Numbered from the stretch's first letter, positions 51,395-64,000 are shown. The stretch: DNA of 64,000 nucleotides from Fasciola hepatica (GCA_948099385.1 CANUEZ040000198.1:3982501-4046500); one strand, 5' to 3'. The notes: a model not told the origin generated them from the letters alone. Program-made: numbers and translations.

Positions 51395-54034
51395 ATAGTG
51401 ACAAAAGCGTGCAAAAACTACTTCACATTTGCATTGATCCGAAACCACTAACAACAAAAAAAAAGAACTCAGCAGAGAGGGTTTGACGTCGTTCTACGAT
51501 GATCCATTCATTCGCCATATATCTGGTATTGTTGAATATTACTTGTGTTATAATGGACAAGACGTGCATGGGTAGTAGGTTGTTTATGCCAAGATGGCTT
51601 GTTCGGACATGGACAAAACAAACCAAACGTTACAAACATGCTTGTTTGCAAAGTGGCTGCCCCCGTTCACTTGAACACAGTGACCATCCGACGGAGAAGC
51701 TGTCGTGTGGTTCGCCTGTTGTTGCTCACCTTATCGCGTTCAGTCTCTTCGGCATAGCGGCAATGGTAATCCACGACTGACGACAGTTCCCTTTTCAGCA
51801 ATCAACTACTTACCAAGTAGTATATACGCTCACCACACTTGGAAAGATATGCTTCTGTTTTTGATGAGAAATCGGAAATGCTTCAAGGAGTGAGGGCATT
51901 GAACGTATGCGAATCCATAGAACCTGTGGCACTACCGATGAAGTCCATTCCATAGAAAGTTAGAGATGGATTTGATCACGAGCTGAACATTCTCACATGA
52001 GAAGACGTCCTGGTTAGAACTGATCAACCGACAGATTGGGTCAGTCAAATCGTCATAGTGACAAAAGCGTGCAAAAACTACTTCACATTTGCATTGATCC
52101 GAAACCACTAACAACAACAAAAAAGAACTCAGCAGAGAGGGTTTGACGTCGTTCTACGATGATTCATTCATTCGCCATATATCTGGTATTGTTGAATATT
52201 ACTTGTGTTATAAGGGACAAGACGTGCATGGGTAGTAGGTTGTTTATGCCAAGATAGCTTGTTCGGACATGGACAAAACAAACCAAACGTTACAAACATG
52301 CTTGTTTGCAAAGTGGCTGCCACCGTTCACTTGAAAACAAGGACCGTCCGACGGAGAAGCTGTCGTGTGGTTCGCCTGTTGTTGCTCACCTTATCGCGTT
52401 CAGTCTCTTGGGCATAGCGGCAATGGTAATCCACGACTGACGACAGTTCCCTTTTCAGCAATCAACTACTTACCAAGTAGTATATACGCTCACCACACTT
52501 GGAAAGATATGCTTCTGTTTTTGATGAGAAATCGGAAATGCTTCAAGGAGTGAGGGCATTGAACGTATGCGAATCCATAGAACCTGTGGCACTACCGATG
52601 AAGTCCATTCCATAGAAAGTTAGAGATGGATTTGATCACGAGCTGAACATTCTCACATGAGAAGACGTCCTGGTTAGAACTGATCAACCGACAGATTGGG
52701 TCAGTCAAATCGTCATAGTGACAAAAGCGTGCAAAAACTACTTCACATTTGCATTGATCCGAAACCACTAACAACAAAAAAAAAGAACTCAGCAGAGAGG
52801 GTTTGACGTCGTTCTACGATGATCCATTCATTCGCCATATATCTGGTATTGTTGAATATTACTTGTGTTATAATGGACAAGACGTGCATGGGTAGTAGGT
52901 TGTTTATGCCAAGATGGCTTGTTCGGACATGGACAAAACAAACCAAACGTTACAAACATGCTTGTTTGCAAAGTGGCTGCCCCCGTTCACTTGAACACAG
53001 TGACCATCCGACGGAGAAGCTGTCGTGTGGTTCGCCTGTTGTTGCTCACCTTATCGCGTTCAGTCTCTTCGGCATAGCGGCAATGGTAATCCACGACTGA
53101 CGACAGTTCCCTTTTCAGCAATCAACTACTTACCAAGTAGTATATACGCTCACCACACTTGGAAAGATATGCTTCTGTTTTTGATGAGAAATCGGAAATG
53201 CTTCAAGGAGTGAGGGCATTGAACGTATGCGAATCCATAGAACCTGTGGCACTACCGATGAAGTCCATTCCATAGAAAGTTAGAGATGGATTTGATCACG
53301 AGCTGAACATTCTCACATGAGAAGACGTCCTGGTTAGAACTGATCAACCGACAGATTGGGTCAGTCAAATCGTCATAGTGACAAAAGCGTGCAAAAACTA
53401 CTTCACATTTGCATTGATCCGAAACCACTAACAACAACAAAAAAGAACTCAGCAGAGAGGGTTTGACGTCGTTCTACGATGATTCATTCATTCGCCATAT
53501 ATCTGGTATTGTTGAATATTACTTGTGTTATAAGGGACAAGACGTGCATGGGTAGTAGGTTGTTTATGCCAAGATAGCTTGTTCGGACATGGACAAAACA
53601 AACCAAACGTTACAAACATGCTTGTTTGCAAAGTGGCTGCCACCGTTCACTTGAAGACAGTGACCATCCGACGGAGAAGCTGTCGTGTGGTTCGCCTGTT
53701 GTTGCTCACCTTATCGCGTTCAGTCTCTTGGGCATAGCGGCAATGGTAATCCACGACTGACGACAGTTCCCTTTTCAGCAATCAACTACTTACCAAGTAG
53801 TATATACGCTCACCACACTTGGAAAGATATGCTTCTGTTTTTGATGAGAAATCGGAAATGCTTCAAGGAGTGAGGGCATTGAACGTATGCGAATCCATAG
53901 AACCTGTGGCACTACCGATGAAGTCCATTCCATAGAAAGTTAGAGATGGATTTGATCACGAGCTGAACATTCTCACATGAGAAGACGTCCTGGTTAGAAC
54001 TGATCAACCGACAGATTGGGTCAGTCAAATCGTC
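51395..54034. repeat. Block 8: 1,320 bp dimer, two copies
   Basis: Anchors are 51705, 52365, 53025 and 53685. Units 79 and 81 share a nine-A tract, gatgatccattc, aagatggctt and gaacacagtgacc. Units 80 and 82 share the CAA+6A tract, ttataaggg and aagatagctt. They differ because unit 80 has gaaaacaaggaccgtccg while unit 82 has gaagacagtgaccatccg. The copies are 51395-52714 and 52715-54034. Unit 82 leads directly into the homogenised run. Confidence 0.85.
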
Positions 54035-57000
54035 ATAGTGACAAAAGCGTGCAAAAACTACTTCACATTTGCATTGATCCGAAACCACTAACAACAACAA
54101 AAAAGAACTCAGCAGAGAGGGTTTGACGTCGTTCTACGATGATTCATTCATTCGCCATATATCTGGTATTGTTGAATATTACTTGTGTTATAAGGGACAA
54201 GACGTGCATGGGTAGTAGGTTGTTTATGCCAAGATAGCTTGTTCGGACATGGACAAAACAAACCAAACGTTACAAACATGCTTGTTTGCAAAGTGGCTGC
54301 CACCGTTCACTTGAAAACAAGGACCGTCCGACGGAGAAGCTGTCGTGTGGTTCGCCTGTTGTTGCTCACCTTATCGCGTTCAGTCTCTTGGGCATAGCGG
54401 CAATGGTAATCCACGACTGACGACAGTTCCCTTTTCAGCAATCAACTACTTACCAAGTAGTATATACGCTCACCACACTTGGAAAGATATGCTTCTGTTT
54501 TTGATGAGAAATCGGAAATGCTTCAAGGAGTGAGGGCATTGAACGTATGCGAATCCATAGAACCTGTGGCACTACCGATGAAGTCCATTCCATAGAAAGT
54601 TAGAGATGGATTTGATCACGAGCTGAACATTCTCACATGAGAAGACGTCCTGGTTAGAACTGATCAACCGACAGATTGGGTCAGTCAAATCGTCATAGTG
54701 ACAAAAGCGTGCAAAAACTACTTCACATTTGCATTGATCCGAAACCACTAACAACAACAAAAAAGAACTCAGCAGAGAGGGTTTGACGTCGTTCTACGAT
54801 GATTCATTCATTCGCCATATATCTGGTATTGTTGAATATTACTTGTGTTATAAGGGACAAGACGTGCATGGGTAGTAGGTTGTTTATGCCAAGATAGCTT
54901 GTTCGGACATGGACAAAACAAACCAAACGTTACAAACATGCTTGTTTGCAAAGTGGCTGCCACCGTTCACTTGAAAACAAGGACCGTCCGACGGAGAAGC
55001 TGTCGTGTGGTTCGCCTGTTGTTGCTCACCTTATCGCGTTCAGTCTCTTGGGCATAGCGGCAATGGTAATCCACGACTGACGACAGTTCCCTTTTCAGCA
55101 ATCAACTACTTACCAAGTAGTATATACGCTCACCACACTTGGAAAGATATGCTTCTGTTTTTGATGAGAAATCGGAAATGCTTCAAGGAGTGAGGGCATT
55201 GAACGTATGCGAATCCATAGAACCTGTGGCACTACCGATGAAGTCCATTCCATAGAAAGTTAGAGATGGATTTGATCACGAGCTGAACATTCTCACATGA
55301 GAAGACGTCCTGGTTAGAACTGATCAACCGACAGATTGGGTCAGTCAAATCGTCATAGTGACAAAAGCGTGCAAAAACTACTTCACATTTGCATTGATCC
55401 GAAACCACTAACAACAACAAAAAAGAACTCAGCAGAGAGGGTTTGACGTCGTTCTACGATGATTCATTCATTCGCCATATATCTGGTATTGTTGAATATT
55501 ACTTGTGTTATAAGGGACAAGACGTGCATGGGTAGTAGGTTGTTTATGCCAAGATAGCTTGTTCGGACATGGACAAAACAAACCAAACGTTACAAACATG
55601 CTTGTTTGCAAAGTGGCTGCCACCGTTCACTTGAAAACAAGGACCGTCCGACGGAGAAGCTGTCGTGTGGTTCGCCTGTTGTTGCTCACCTTATCGCGTT
55701 CAGTCTCTTGGGCATAGCGGCAATGGTAATCCACGACTGACGACAGTTCCCTTTTCAGCAATCAACTACTTACCAAGTAGTATATACGCTCACCACACTT
55801 GGAAAGATATGCTTCTGTTTTTGATGAGAAATCGGAAATGCTTCAAGGAGTGAGGGCATTGAACGTATGCGAATCCATAGAACCTGTGGCACTACCGATG
55901 AAGTCCATTCCATAGAAAGTTAGAGATGGATTTGATCACGAGCTGAACATTCTCACATGAGAAGACGTCCTGGTTAGAACTGATCAACCGACAGATTGGG
56001 TCAGTCAAATCGTCATAGTGACAAAAGCGTGCAAAAACTACTTCACATTTGCATTGATCCGAAACCACTAACAACAACAAAAAAGAACTCAGCAGAGAGG
56101 GTTTGACGTCGTTCTACGATGATTCATTCATTCGCCATATATCTGGTATTGTTGAATATTACTTGTGTTATAAGGGACAAGACGTGCATGGGTAGTAGGT
56201 TGTTTATGCCAAGATAGCTTGTTCGGACATGGACAAAACAAACCAAACGTTACAAACATGCTTGTTTGCAAAGTGGCTGCCACCGTTCACTTGAAAACAA
56301 GGACCGTCCGACGGAGAAGCTGTCGTGTGGTTCGCCTGTTGTTGCTCACCTTATCGCGTTCAGTCTCTTGGGCATAGCGGCAATGGTAATCCACGACTGA
56401 CGACAGTTCCCTTTTCAGCAATCAACTACTTACCAAGTAGTATATACGCTCACCACACTTGGAAAGATATGCTTCTGTTTTTGATGAGAAATCGGAAATG
56501 CTTCAAGGAGTGAGGGCATTGAACGTATGCGAATCCATAGAACCTGTGGCACTACCGATGAAGTCCATTCCATAGAAAGTTAGAGATGGATTTGATCACG
56601 AGCTGAACATTCTCACATGAGAAGACGTCCTGGTTAGAACTGATCAACCGACAGATTGGGTCAGTCAAATCGTCATAGTGACAAAAGCGTGCAAAAACTA
56701 CTTCACATTTGCATTGATCCGAAACCACTAACAACAACAAAAAAGAACTCAGCAGAGAGGGTTTGACGTCGTTCTACGATGATTCATTCATTCGCCATAT
56801 ATCTGGTATTGTTGAATATTACTTGTGTTATAAGGGACAAGACGTGCATGGGTAGTAGGTTGTTTATGCCAAGATAGCTTGTTCGGACATGGACAAAACA
56901 AACCAAACGTTACAAACATGCTTGTTTGCAAAGTGGCTGCCACCGTTCACTTGAAAACAAGGACCGTCCGACGGAGAAGCTGTCGTGTGGTTCGCCTGTT

Positions 57001-59706
57001 GTTGCTCACCTTATCGCGTTCAGTCTCTTGGGCATAGCGGCAATGGTAATCCACGACTGACGACAGTTCCCTTTTCAGCAATCAACTACTTACCAAGTAG
57101 TATATACGCTCACCACACTTGGAAAGATATGCTTCTGTTTTTGATGAGAAATCGGAAATGCTTCAAGGAGTGAGGGCATTGAACGTATGCGAATCCATAG
57201 AACCTGTGGCACTACCGATGAAGTCCATTCCATAGAAAGTTAGAGATGGATTTGATCACGAGCTGAACATTCTCACATGAGAAGACGTCCTGGTTAGAAC
57301 TGATCAACCGACAGATTGGGTCAGTCAAATCGTCATAGTGACAAAAGCGTGCAAAAACTACTTCACATTTGCATTGATCCGAAACCACTAACAACAACAA
57401 AAAAGAACTCAGCAGAGAGGGTTTGACGTCGTTCTACGATGATTCATTCATTCGCCATATATCTGGTATTGTTGAATATTACTTGTGTTATAAGGGACAA
57501 GACGTGCATGGGTAGTAGGTTGTTTATGCCAAGATAGCTTGTTCGGACATGGACAAAACAAACCAAACGTTACAAACATGCTTGTTTGCAAAGTGGCTGC
57601 CACCGTTCACTTGAAAACAAGGACCGTCCGACGGAGAAGCTGTCGTGTGGTTCGCCTGTTGTTGCTCACCTTATCGCGTTCAGTCTCTTGGGCATAGCGG
57701 CAATGGTAATCCACGACTGACGACAGTTCCCTTTTCAGCAATCAACTACTTACCAAGTAGTATATACGCTCACCACACTTGGAAAGATATGCTTCTGTTT
57801 TTGATGAGAAATCGGAAATGCTTCAAGGAGTGAGGGCATTGAACGTATGCGAATCCATAGAACCTGTGGCACTACCGATGAAGTCCATTCCATAGAAAGT
57901 TAGAGATGGATTTGATCACGAGCTGAACATTCTCACATGAGAAGACGTCCTGGTTAGAACTGATCAACCGACAGATTGGGTCAGTCAAATCGTCATAGTG
58001 ACAAAAGCGTGCAAAAACTACTTCACATTTGCATTGATCCGAAACCACTAACAACAACAAAAAAGAACTCAGCAGAGAGGGTTTGACGTCGTTCTACGAT
58101 GATTCATTCATTCGCCATATATCTGGTATTGTTGAATATTACTTGTGTTATAAGGGACAAGACGTGCATGGGTAGTAGGTTGTTTATGCCAAGATAGCTT
58201 GTTCGGACATGGACAAAACAAACCAAACGTTACAAACATGCTTGTTTGCAAAGTGGCTGCCACCGTTCACTTGAAAACAAGGACCGTCCGACGGAGAAGC
58301 TGTCGTGTGGTTCGCCTGTTGTTGCTCACCTTATCGCGTTCAGTCTCTTGGGCATAGCGGCAATGGTAATCCACGACTGACGACAGTTCCCTTTTCAGCA
58401 ATCAACTACTTACCAAGTAGTATATACGCTCACCACACTTGGAAAGATATGCTTCTGTTTTTGATGAGAAATCGGAAATGCTTCAAGGAGTGAGGGCATT
58501 GAACGTATGCGAATCCATAGAACCTGTGGCACTACCGATGAAGTCCATTCCATAGAAAGTTAGAGATGGATTTGATCACGAGCTGAACATTCTCACATGA
58601 GAAGACGTCCTGGTTAGAACTGATCAACCGACAGATTGGGTCAGTCAAATCGTCATAGTGACAAAAGCGTGCAAAAACTACTTCACATTTGCATTGATCC
58701 GAAACCACTAACAACAACAAAAAAGAACTCAGCAGAGAGGGTTTGACGTCGTTCTACGATGATTCATTCATTCGCCATATATCTGGTATTGTTGAATATT
58801 ACTTGTGTTATAAGGGACAAGACGTGCATGGGTAGTAGGTTGTTTATGCCAAGATAGCTTGTTCGGACATGGACAAAACAAACCAAACGTTACAAACATG
58901 CTTGTTTGCAAAGTGGCTGCCCCCGTTCACTTGAAAACAAGGACCGTCCGACGGAGAAGCTGTCGTGTGGTTCGCCTGTTGTTGCTCACCTTATCGCGTT
59001 CAGTCTCTTGGGCATAGCGGCAATGGTAATCCACGACTGACGACAGTTCCCTTTTCAGCAATCAACTACTTACCAAGTAGTATATACGCTCACCACACTT
59101 GGAAAGATATGCTTCTGTTTTTGATGAGAAATCGGAAATGCTTCAAGGAGTGAGGGCATTGAACGTATGCGAATCCATAGAACCTGTGGCACTACCGATG
59201 AAGTCCATTCCATAGAAAGTTAGAGATGGATTTGATCACGAGCTGAACATTCTCACATGAGAAGACGTCCTGGTTAGAACTGATCAACCGACAGATTGGG
59301 TCAGTCAAATCGTCATAGTGACAAAAGCGTGCAAAAACTACTTCACATTTGCATTGATCCGAAACCACTAACAACAACAAAAAAGAACTCAGCAGAGAGG
59401 GTTTGACGTCGTTCTACGATGATTCATTCATTCGCCATATATCTGGTATTGTTGAATATTACTTGTGTTATAAGGGACAAGACGTGCATGGGTAGTAGGT
59501 TGTTTATGCCAAGATAGCTTGTTCGGACATGGACAAAACAAACCAAACGTTACAAACATGCTTGTTTGCAAAGTGGCTGCCACCGTTCACTTGAAAACAA
59601 GGACCGTCCGACGGAGAAGCTGTCGTGTGGTTCGCCTGTTGTTGCTCACCTTATCGCGTTCAGTCTCTTGGGCATAGCGGCAATGGTAATCCACGACTGA
59701 CGACAG
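54035..59706. repeat. Block 9: homogenised run of identical 660 bp units
   Basis: Anchors 54345, 55005, 55665, 56325, 56985, 57645, 58305, 58965 and 59625 are exactly 660 bp apart. Compared base for base by eye, units 83-89 look identical. Unit 90 differs by one base at 58922 (gcccccg instead of gccaccg). Unit 91 matches up to at least 59706. The signature is CAA+6A, ttataaggg, aagatagctt, gaaaacaaggaccgtccg and cttgggcat. The match reaches back into unit 82 to about 53673. Such identity implies very recent amplification, or an assembly that repeated a consensus here. Confidence 0.9.
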
Positions 59707-62700
59707 TTCCCTTTTCAGCAATCAACTACTTACCAAGTAGTATATACGCTCACCACACTTGGAAAGATATGCTTCTGTTTTTGATGAGAAATCGGAAATG
59801 CTTCAAGGAGTGAGGGCATTGAACGTATGCGAATCCATAGAACCTGTGGCACTACCGATGAAGTCCATTCCATAGATAGTTAGAGATGGATTTGATCACG
59901 AGCTGAACATTCTCACATGAGAAGACGTCCTGGTTAGAACAGATCAACCGACAGATTGGGTCAGTCAAATCGTCATAGTGACAAAAGCGTGCAAAAATTA
60001 CTTCACATTTGCATTGATCCGAAACCACTAACAACAAAAAAAAGAACTCAGCAGAGAGGGTTTGACGTCGATCTACGATGATTCATTCATTCGCCATATA
60101 TCTGGTATTGTTGAATATTACTTGTGTTATAATGGACAAGACGTGCATGAGTAATAGGTTGTTTATGCCAAGATGGCTTGTTCGGACATGGACAAAACAA
60201 ACCAAACGTTACAAACATGCTTGTTTGCAAAGTGGCTGCCCCCGTTCACTTGAAGACAGTGACCATCCGACGGAGAAGCTGTCGTGTGGTTCGCCTGTTG
60301 TTGCTCACCTTATCGCGCTCAGTCTCTTGGGCATAGCGGCAATGGTAATCCACGACTGACGACAGTTCCCTTTTCAGCAATCAACTACTTACCAAGTAGT
60401 ATATACGCTCACCACACTTGGAAAGATATGCTTCTGTTTTTGATGAGAAATCGGAAATGCTTCAAGGAGTGAGGGCATTGAACGTATGCGAATCCATAGA
60501 ACCTGTGGCACTACCGATGAAGTCCATTCCATAGAAAGTTAGAGATGGATTTGATCACGAGCTGAACATTCTCACATGAGAAGACGTCCTGGTTAGAACT
60601 GATCAACCGACAGATTGGGTCAGTCAAATCGTCATAGTGACAAAAGCGTGCAAAAACTACTTCACATTTGCATTGATCCGAAACCACTAACAACAAAAAA
60701 AGAACTCAGCAGAGAGGGTTTGACGTCGATCTACGATGATTCATTCATTCGCCATATATCTGGTATTGTTGAATATTACTTGCGTTATAATGGACAAGAC
60801 GTGCATGGGTAGTAGGTTGTTTATGCCAAGATGGCTTGTTCGGACATGGACAAAACAAACCAAACGTTACAAACATGCTTGTTTGCAAAGTGGCTGCCCC
60901 CGTTCACTTGAAGACAGTGACCATCCGACGGAGAAGCTGTCGTGTGGTTCGCCTGTTGTTGCTCACCTTATCGCGCTCAGTCTCTTGGGCATAGCGGCAA
61001 TGGTAATCCACGACTGACGACAGTTCCCTTTTCAGCAATCAACTACTTACCAAGTAGTATATACGCTCACCACACTTGGAAAGATATGCTCCTGTTTTTG
61101 ATGAGAAATCGGAAATGCTTCAAGGAGTGAGGGCATTGAACGTATGCGAATCCATAGAACCTGTGGCACTACCGATGAAGTCCATTCCATAGAAAGTTAG
61201 AGATGGATTTGATCACGAGCTGAACATTCTCACATGAGAAGACGTCCTGGTTAGAACTGATCAACCGACAGATTGGGTCAGTCAAATCGTCATAGTGACA
61301 AAAGCGTGCAAAAACTACTTCACATTTGCATTGATCCGAAACCACTAACAACAAAAAAGAACTCAGCAGAGAGGGTTTGACGTCGTTCTACGATGATTCA
61401 TTCATTCGCCATATATCTGGTATTGTTGAATATTACTTGTGTTATAATGGACAAGACGTGCATGGGTAATAGGTTGTTTATGCCAAGATAGCTTGTTCGG
61501 ACATGGACAAAACAAACCAAACGTTACAAACATGCTTGTTTGCAAAGTGGCTGCCCCTTTCACTGGAAGACATAGACCATCCGACCGAGAAGCTGTCGTG
61601 TGTTTTGCCTGTTGTTGCTCACCTTATCGCGTTCAGTCTCTTGGGCATAGCGGCAATGGTAATCCACGACTGACGACAGTTCCCTTTTCAGCAATCAACT
61701 ACTTACCAAGTAGTATATACGCTCACCACACTTGGAAAGATATGCTCCTGTTTTTGATGAGAAATCGGAAATGCTTCAAGGAGTGAGGGCATTGAACGTA
61801 TGCGAATCCATAGAACCTGTGGCACTACCGATGAAGTCCATTCCATAGAAAGTTAGAGATGGATTTGATCACGAGCTGAACATTCTCACATGAGAAGACG
61901 TCCTGGTTAGAACTGATCAACCGACAGATTGGGTCAGTCAAATCGTCATAGTGACAAAAGCGTGCAAAAACTACTTCACATTTGCATTGATCCGAAACCA
62001 CTAACAACAAAAAAAGAACTCAGCAGAGAGGGTTTGACGTCGTTCTACGATGATCTATTCATTCGCCATATATCTGGTATTGTTGAATATTACTTGTGTT
62101 ATAATGGACAAGACGTGCATGGGTAGTAGGTTGTTTATGCCAAGATGGCTTGTTCGGACATGGAAAAAACAAACCAAACGTTACAAACATGCTTGTTTGC
62201 AAAGTGGCTGCCCCCGTTCACTTGAAGACAGTGACCATCCGACGGAGAAGCTGTCGTGTGGTTCGCCTGTTGTTGCTCACCTTATCGCGTTCAGTCTCTT
62301 GGGCATAGCGGCAATGGTAATCCACGACTGACGACAGTTCCCTTTTCAGCAATCAACTACTTACCAAGTAGTATATACGCTCACCACACTTGGAAAGATA
62401 TGCTTCTGTTTTTGATGAGAAATCGGAAATGCTTCAAGGAGTGAGGGCATTGAACGTATGCGAATCCATAGAACCTGTGGCACTACCGATGAAGTCCATT
62501 CCATAGAAAGTTAGAGATGGATTTGATCACGAGCTGAACATTCTCACATGAGAAGACGTCCTGGTTAGAACTGATCAACCGACAGATTGGGTCAGTCAAA
62601 TCGTCATAGTGACAAAAGCGTGCAAAAACTACTTCACATTTGCATTGATCCGAAACCACTAACAACAAAAAAAGAACTCAGCAGAGAGGGTTTGACTTCG

Positions 62701-63615
62701 TTCTACGATGATCTATTCATTCGCCATATATCTGGTATTGTTGAATATTACTTGTGTTATAATGGACAAGACGTGCATGGGTAGTAGGTTGTTTATGCCA
62801 AGATGGCTTGTTCGGACATGGACAAAACAAACCAAACGTTACAAACATGCTTGTTTGCAAAGTGGCTGCCACCGTTTACTTGAAGACAGTGACCATCCGA
62901 CGGAGAAGCTGTCGTGTGGTTCGCCTGTTGTTGCTCACCTTATCGCGTTCAGTCTCTTCGGCATAGCGGCAATGGTAATCCACGACTGACGACAGTTCCC
63001 TTTTCAGCAATCAACTACTTACCAAGTAGTATATACGCTCACCACACTTGGAAAGATATGCTCCTGTTTTTGATGAGAAATCGGAAATGCTTCAAGGAGT
63101 GAGGGCATTGAACGTATGCGAATCCATAGAACCTGTGGCACTACCGATGAAGTCCATTCCATAGAAAGTTAGAAACGGATTTGATCACGAGCTGAACATT
63201 CTCACATGAGAAGACGTCCTGGTTAGAACTGATCAACCGACAGATTGGGTCAGTCAAATCGTCATAGTGACAAAAGCGTGCAAAAACTACTTCACATTTG
63301 CATTGATCCGAAACCACTAACAACAAAAAAAGAACTCAGCAGAGAGGGTTTGACGTCGTTCTACGATGATTCATTCATTCGCCATATATCTGGTATTGTT
63401 GAATATTACTTGTGTTATAATGGACAAGACGTGCATGGGTAGTAGGTTGTTTATGCCAAGATGGCTTGTTCGGACATGGACAAAACAAACCAAACGTTAC
63501 AAACATGCTTGTTTGCAAAGTGGCTGCCACCGTTCACTTGAAGACAGTGACCATCCGACGGAGAAGCTGTCGTGTGGTTCGCCTGTTGTTGCTCACCTTA
63601 TCGCGTTCAGTCTCT
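59707..63615. repeat. Block 10: displaced third copy of part of the 12.52 kb segment
   Basis: Anchors are 60284, 60942, 61598, 62256, 62914 and 63572. From tagatagttag at about 59872, the order and spacing (659, 658, 656, 658, 658, 658) repeat units 25-31 at a shift of 43,485 bp and units 44-50 at 30,967 bp. The divergent D unit is included. The left junction lies between 59706 (still block 9: cgacagttcc, not cgacaattcc) and 59877. The right junction is near 63,560-63,615, where unit 97 has cttcggcat while units 31 and 50 have cttgggcat. Unit 94 is closer to copy A and unit 96 to copy B (ggacaaaac). Unit 92 has private changes (gtgcatgagtaatagg). Confidence 0.85.
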
Positions 63616-64000
63616 TCGGCATAGCGGCAATGGTAATCCACGACTGACGACAGTTCCCTTTTCAGCAATCAACTACTTACCAAGTAGTATATACGCTCAC
63701 CACACTTGGAAAGATATGCTTCTGTTTTTGATGAGAAATCGGAAATGCTTCAAGGAGTGAGGGCATTGAACGTATGCGAATCCATAGAACCTGTGGCACT
63801 ACCGATGAAGTCCATTCCATAGAAAGTTAGAGATGGATTTGATCACGAGCTGAACATTCTCACATGAGAAGACGTCCTGGTTAGAACTGATCAACCGACA
63901 GATTGGGTCAGTCAAATCGTCATAGTGACAAAAGCGTGCAAAAACTACTTCACATTTGCATTGATCCGAAACCACCAACAACAAAAAAAGAACTCAGCAG
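63616..64000. repeat. Block 11: end of unit 97 and partial unit 98
   Basis: The array continues to the last base. The end of unit 97 is the common type (gcttctg, agagatgg, attctcaca). The 79 bases of unit 98 show one private change near 63976 (accaccaac instead of accactaac). No boundary with other DNA is reached. Confidence 0.8.

Larger units (their letters stand above)
1..64000. repeat. Head-to-tail satellite array, about 660 bp unit, 97 full units plus a partial one
   Basis: The same sequence recurs from the first to the last base with no intervening unique DNA. A conserved point in each unit (the base after ctgtc in ctgtcgtgtgg or ctgtcatgtgg) occurs 97 times, first at 311 and last at 63572, with spacings of 656-661 bp, mostly 658 or 660. 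All units share one orientation. Counting from atagtgacaaaagcg, unit 1 starts at 1, unit 97 spans 63264-63921, and 63922-64000 is a partial unit 98. Units differ at a limited set of recurring sites, so they are near-identical copies and not old diverged repeats. GC is about 43.5% in a hand-counted unit. I do not recognise the family. A satellite of a eukaryotic chromosome (heterochromatic, centromeric, subtelomeric or sex-chromosome linked) is the best inference. An amplified extrachromosomal tandem array cannot be excluded. Confidence 0.97.

Noticed and set aside
1..64000. CRISPR array
   Set aside because: Period is about 660 bp, all bases are repeated, and there are no short repeats separated by unique spacers.

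Overview
The whole 64 kb window is a single head-to-tail tandem array of one repeat (satellite DNA). I find no single-copy sequence, no convincing protein gene, no RNA gene and no intact transposon. Counting units from the conserved string atagtgacaaaagcg, which begins at base 1, there are 97 complete units plus the first 79 bases of a 98th. All units point the same way. Most are 658 or 660 bp (range 656-661), and the array runs off both ends of the window. One unit has about 43.5% GC and 28 CpG by hand count, close to the number expected from base composition.

The organism cannot be named from this. A tens-of-kilobase array of near-identical 660 bp units is typical of eukaryotic satellite DNA. 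The near-absence of CpG depletion argues against a heavily CpG-methylated vertebrate-type genome and fits an invertebrate, protist, fungus or lightly methylated plant. Both statements are inference.

The content lies in how unit variants are ordered. Diagnostic point variants and small indels divide the array into blocks: (1) 1-1,677, units 1 to early 3; (2) about 1,678-6,867, a 1,977 bp trimer repeated about 2.6 times; (3) about 6,868-8,551, units matching units 1-2; (4) 8,552-21,072 and 21,073-33,590, a 19-unit, 12.52 kb block duplicated head-to-tail, each copy containing a nested 5-unit (about 3.3 kb) repeat; (5) 33,591-34,299, one transition unit; (6) about 34,300-42,260, a second, different trimer of 1,976 bp present four times; (7) 42,261-51,394, mixed units; (8) 51,395-54,034, a 1,320 bp dimer present twice; (9) 54,035 to about 59,706, a homogenised run of 660 bp units identical by eye except for one base; (10) about 59,707-63,615, a third, displaced copy of part of the 12.52 kb block; (11) the remaining end.

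The short open frames in each unit are kept open only because the DNA is repeated. Many units lose the start codon, carry a nonsense change or have a frameshift. The window is best read as a record of satellite evolution by unequal exchange, segmental duplication, local conversion and recent amplification, not as a gene system.
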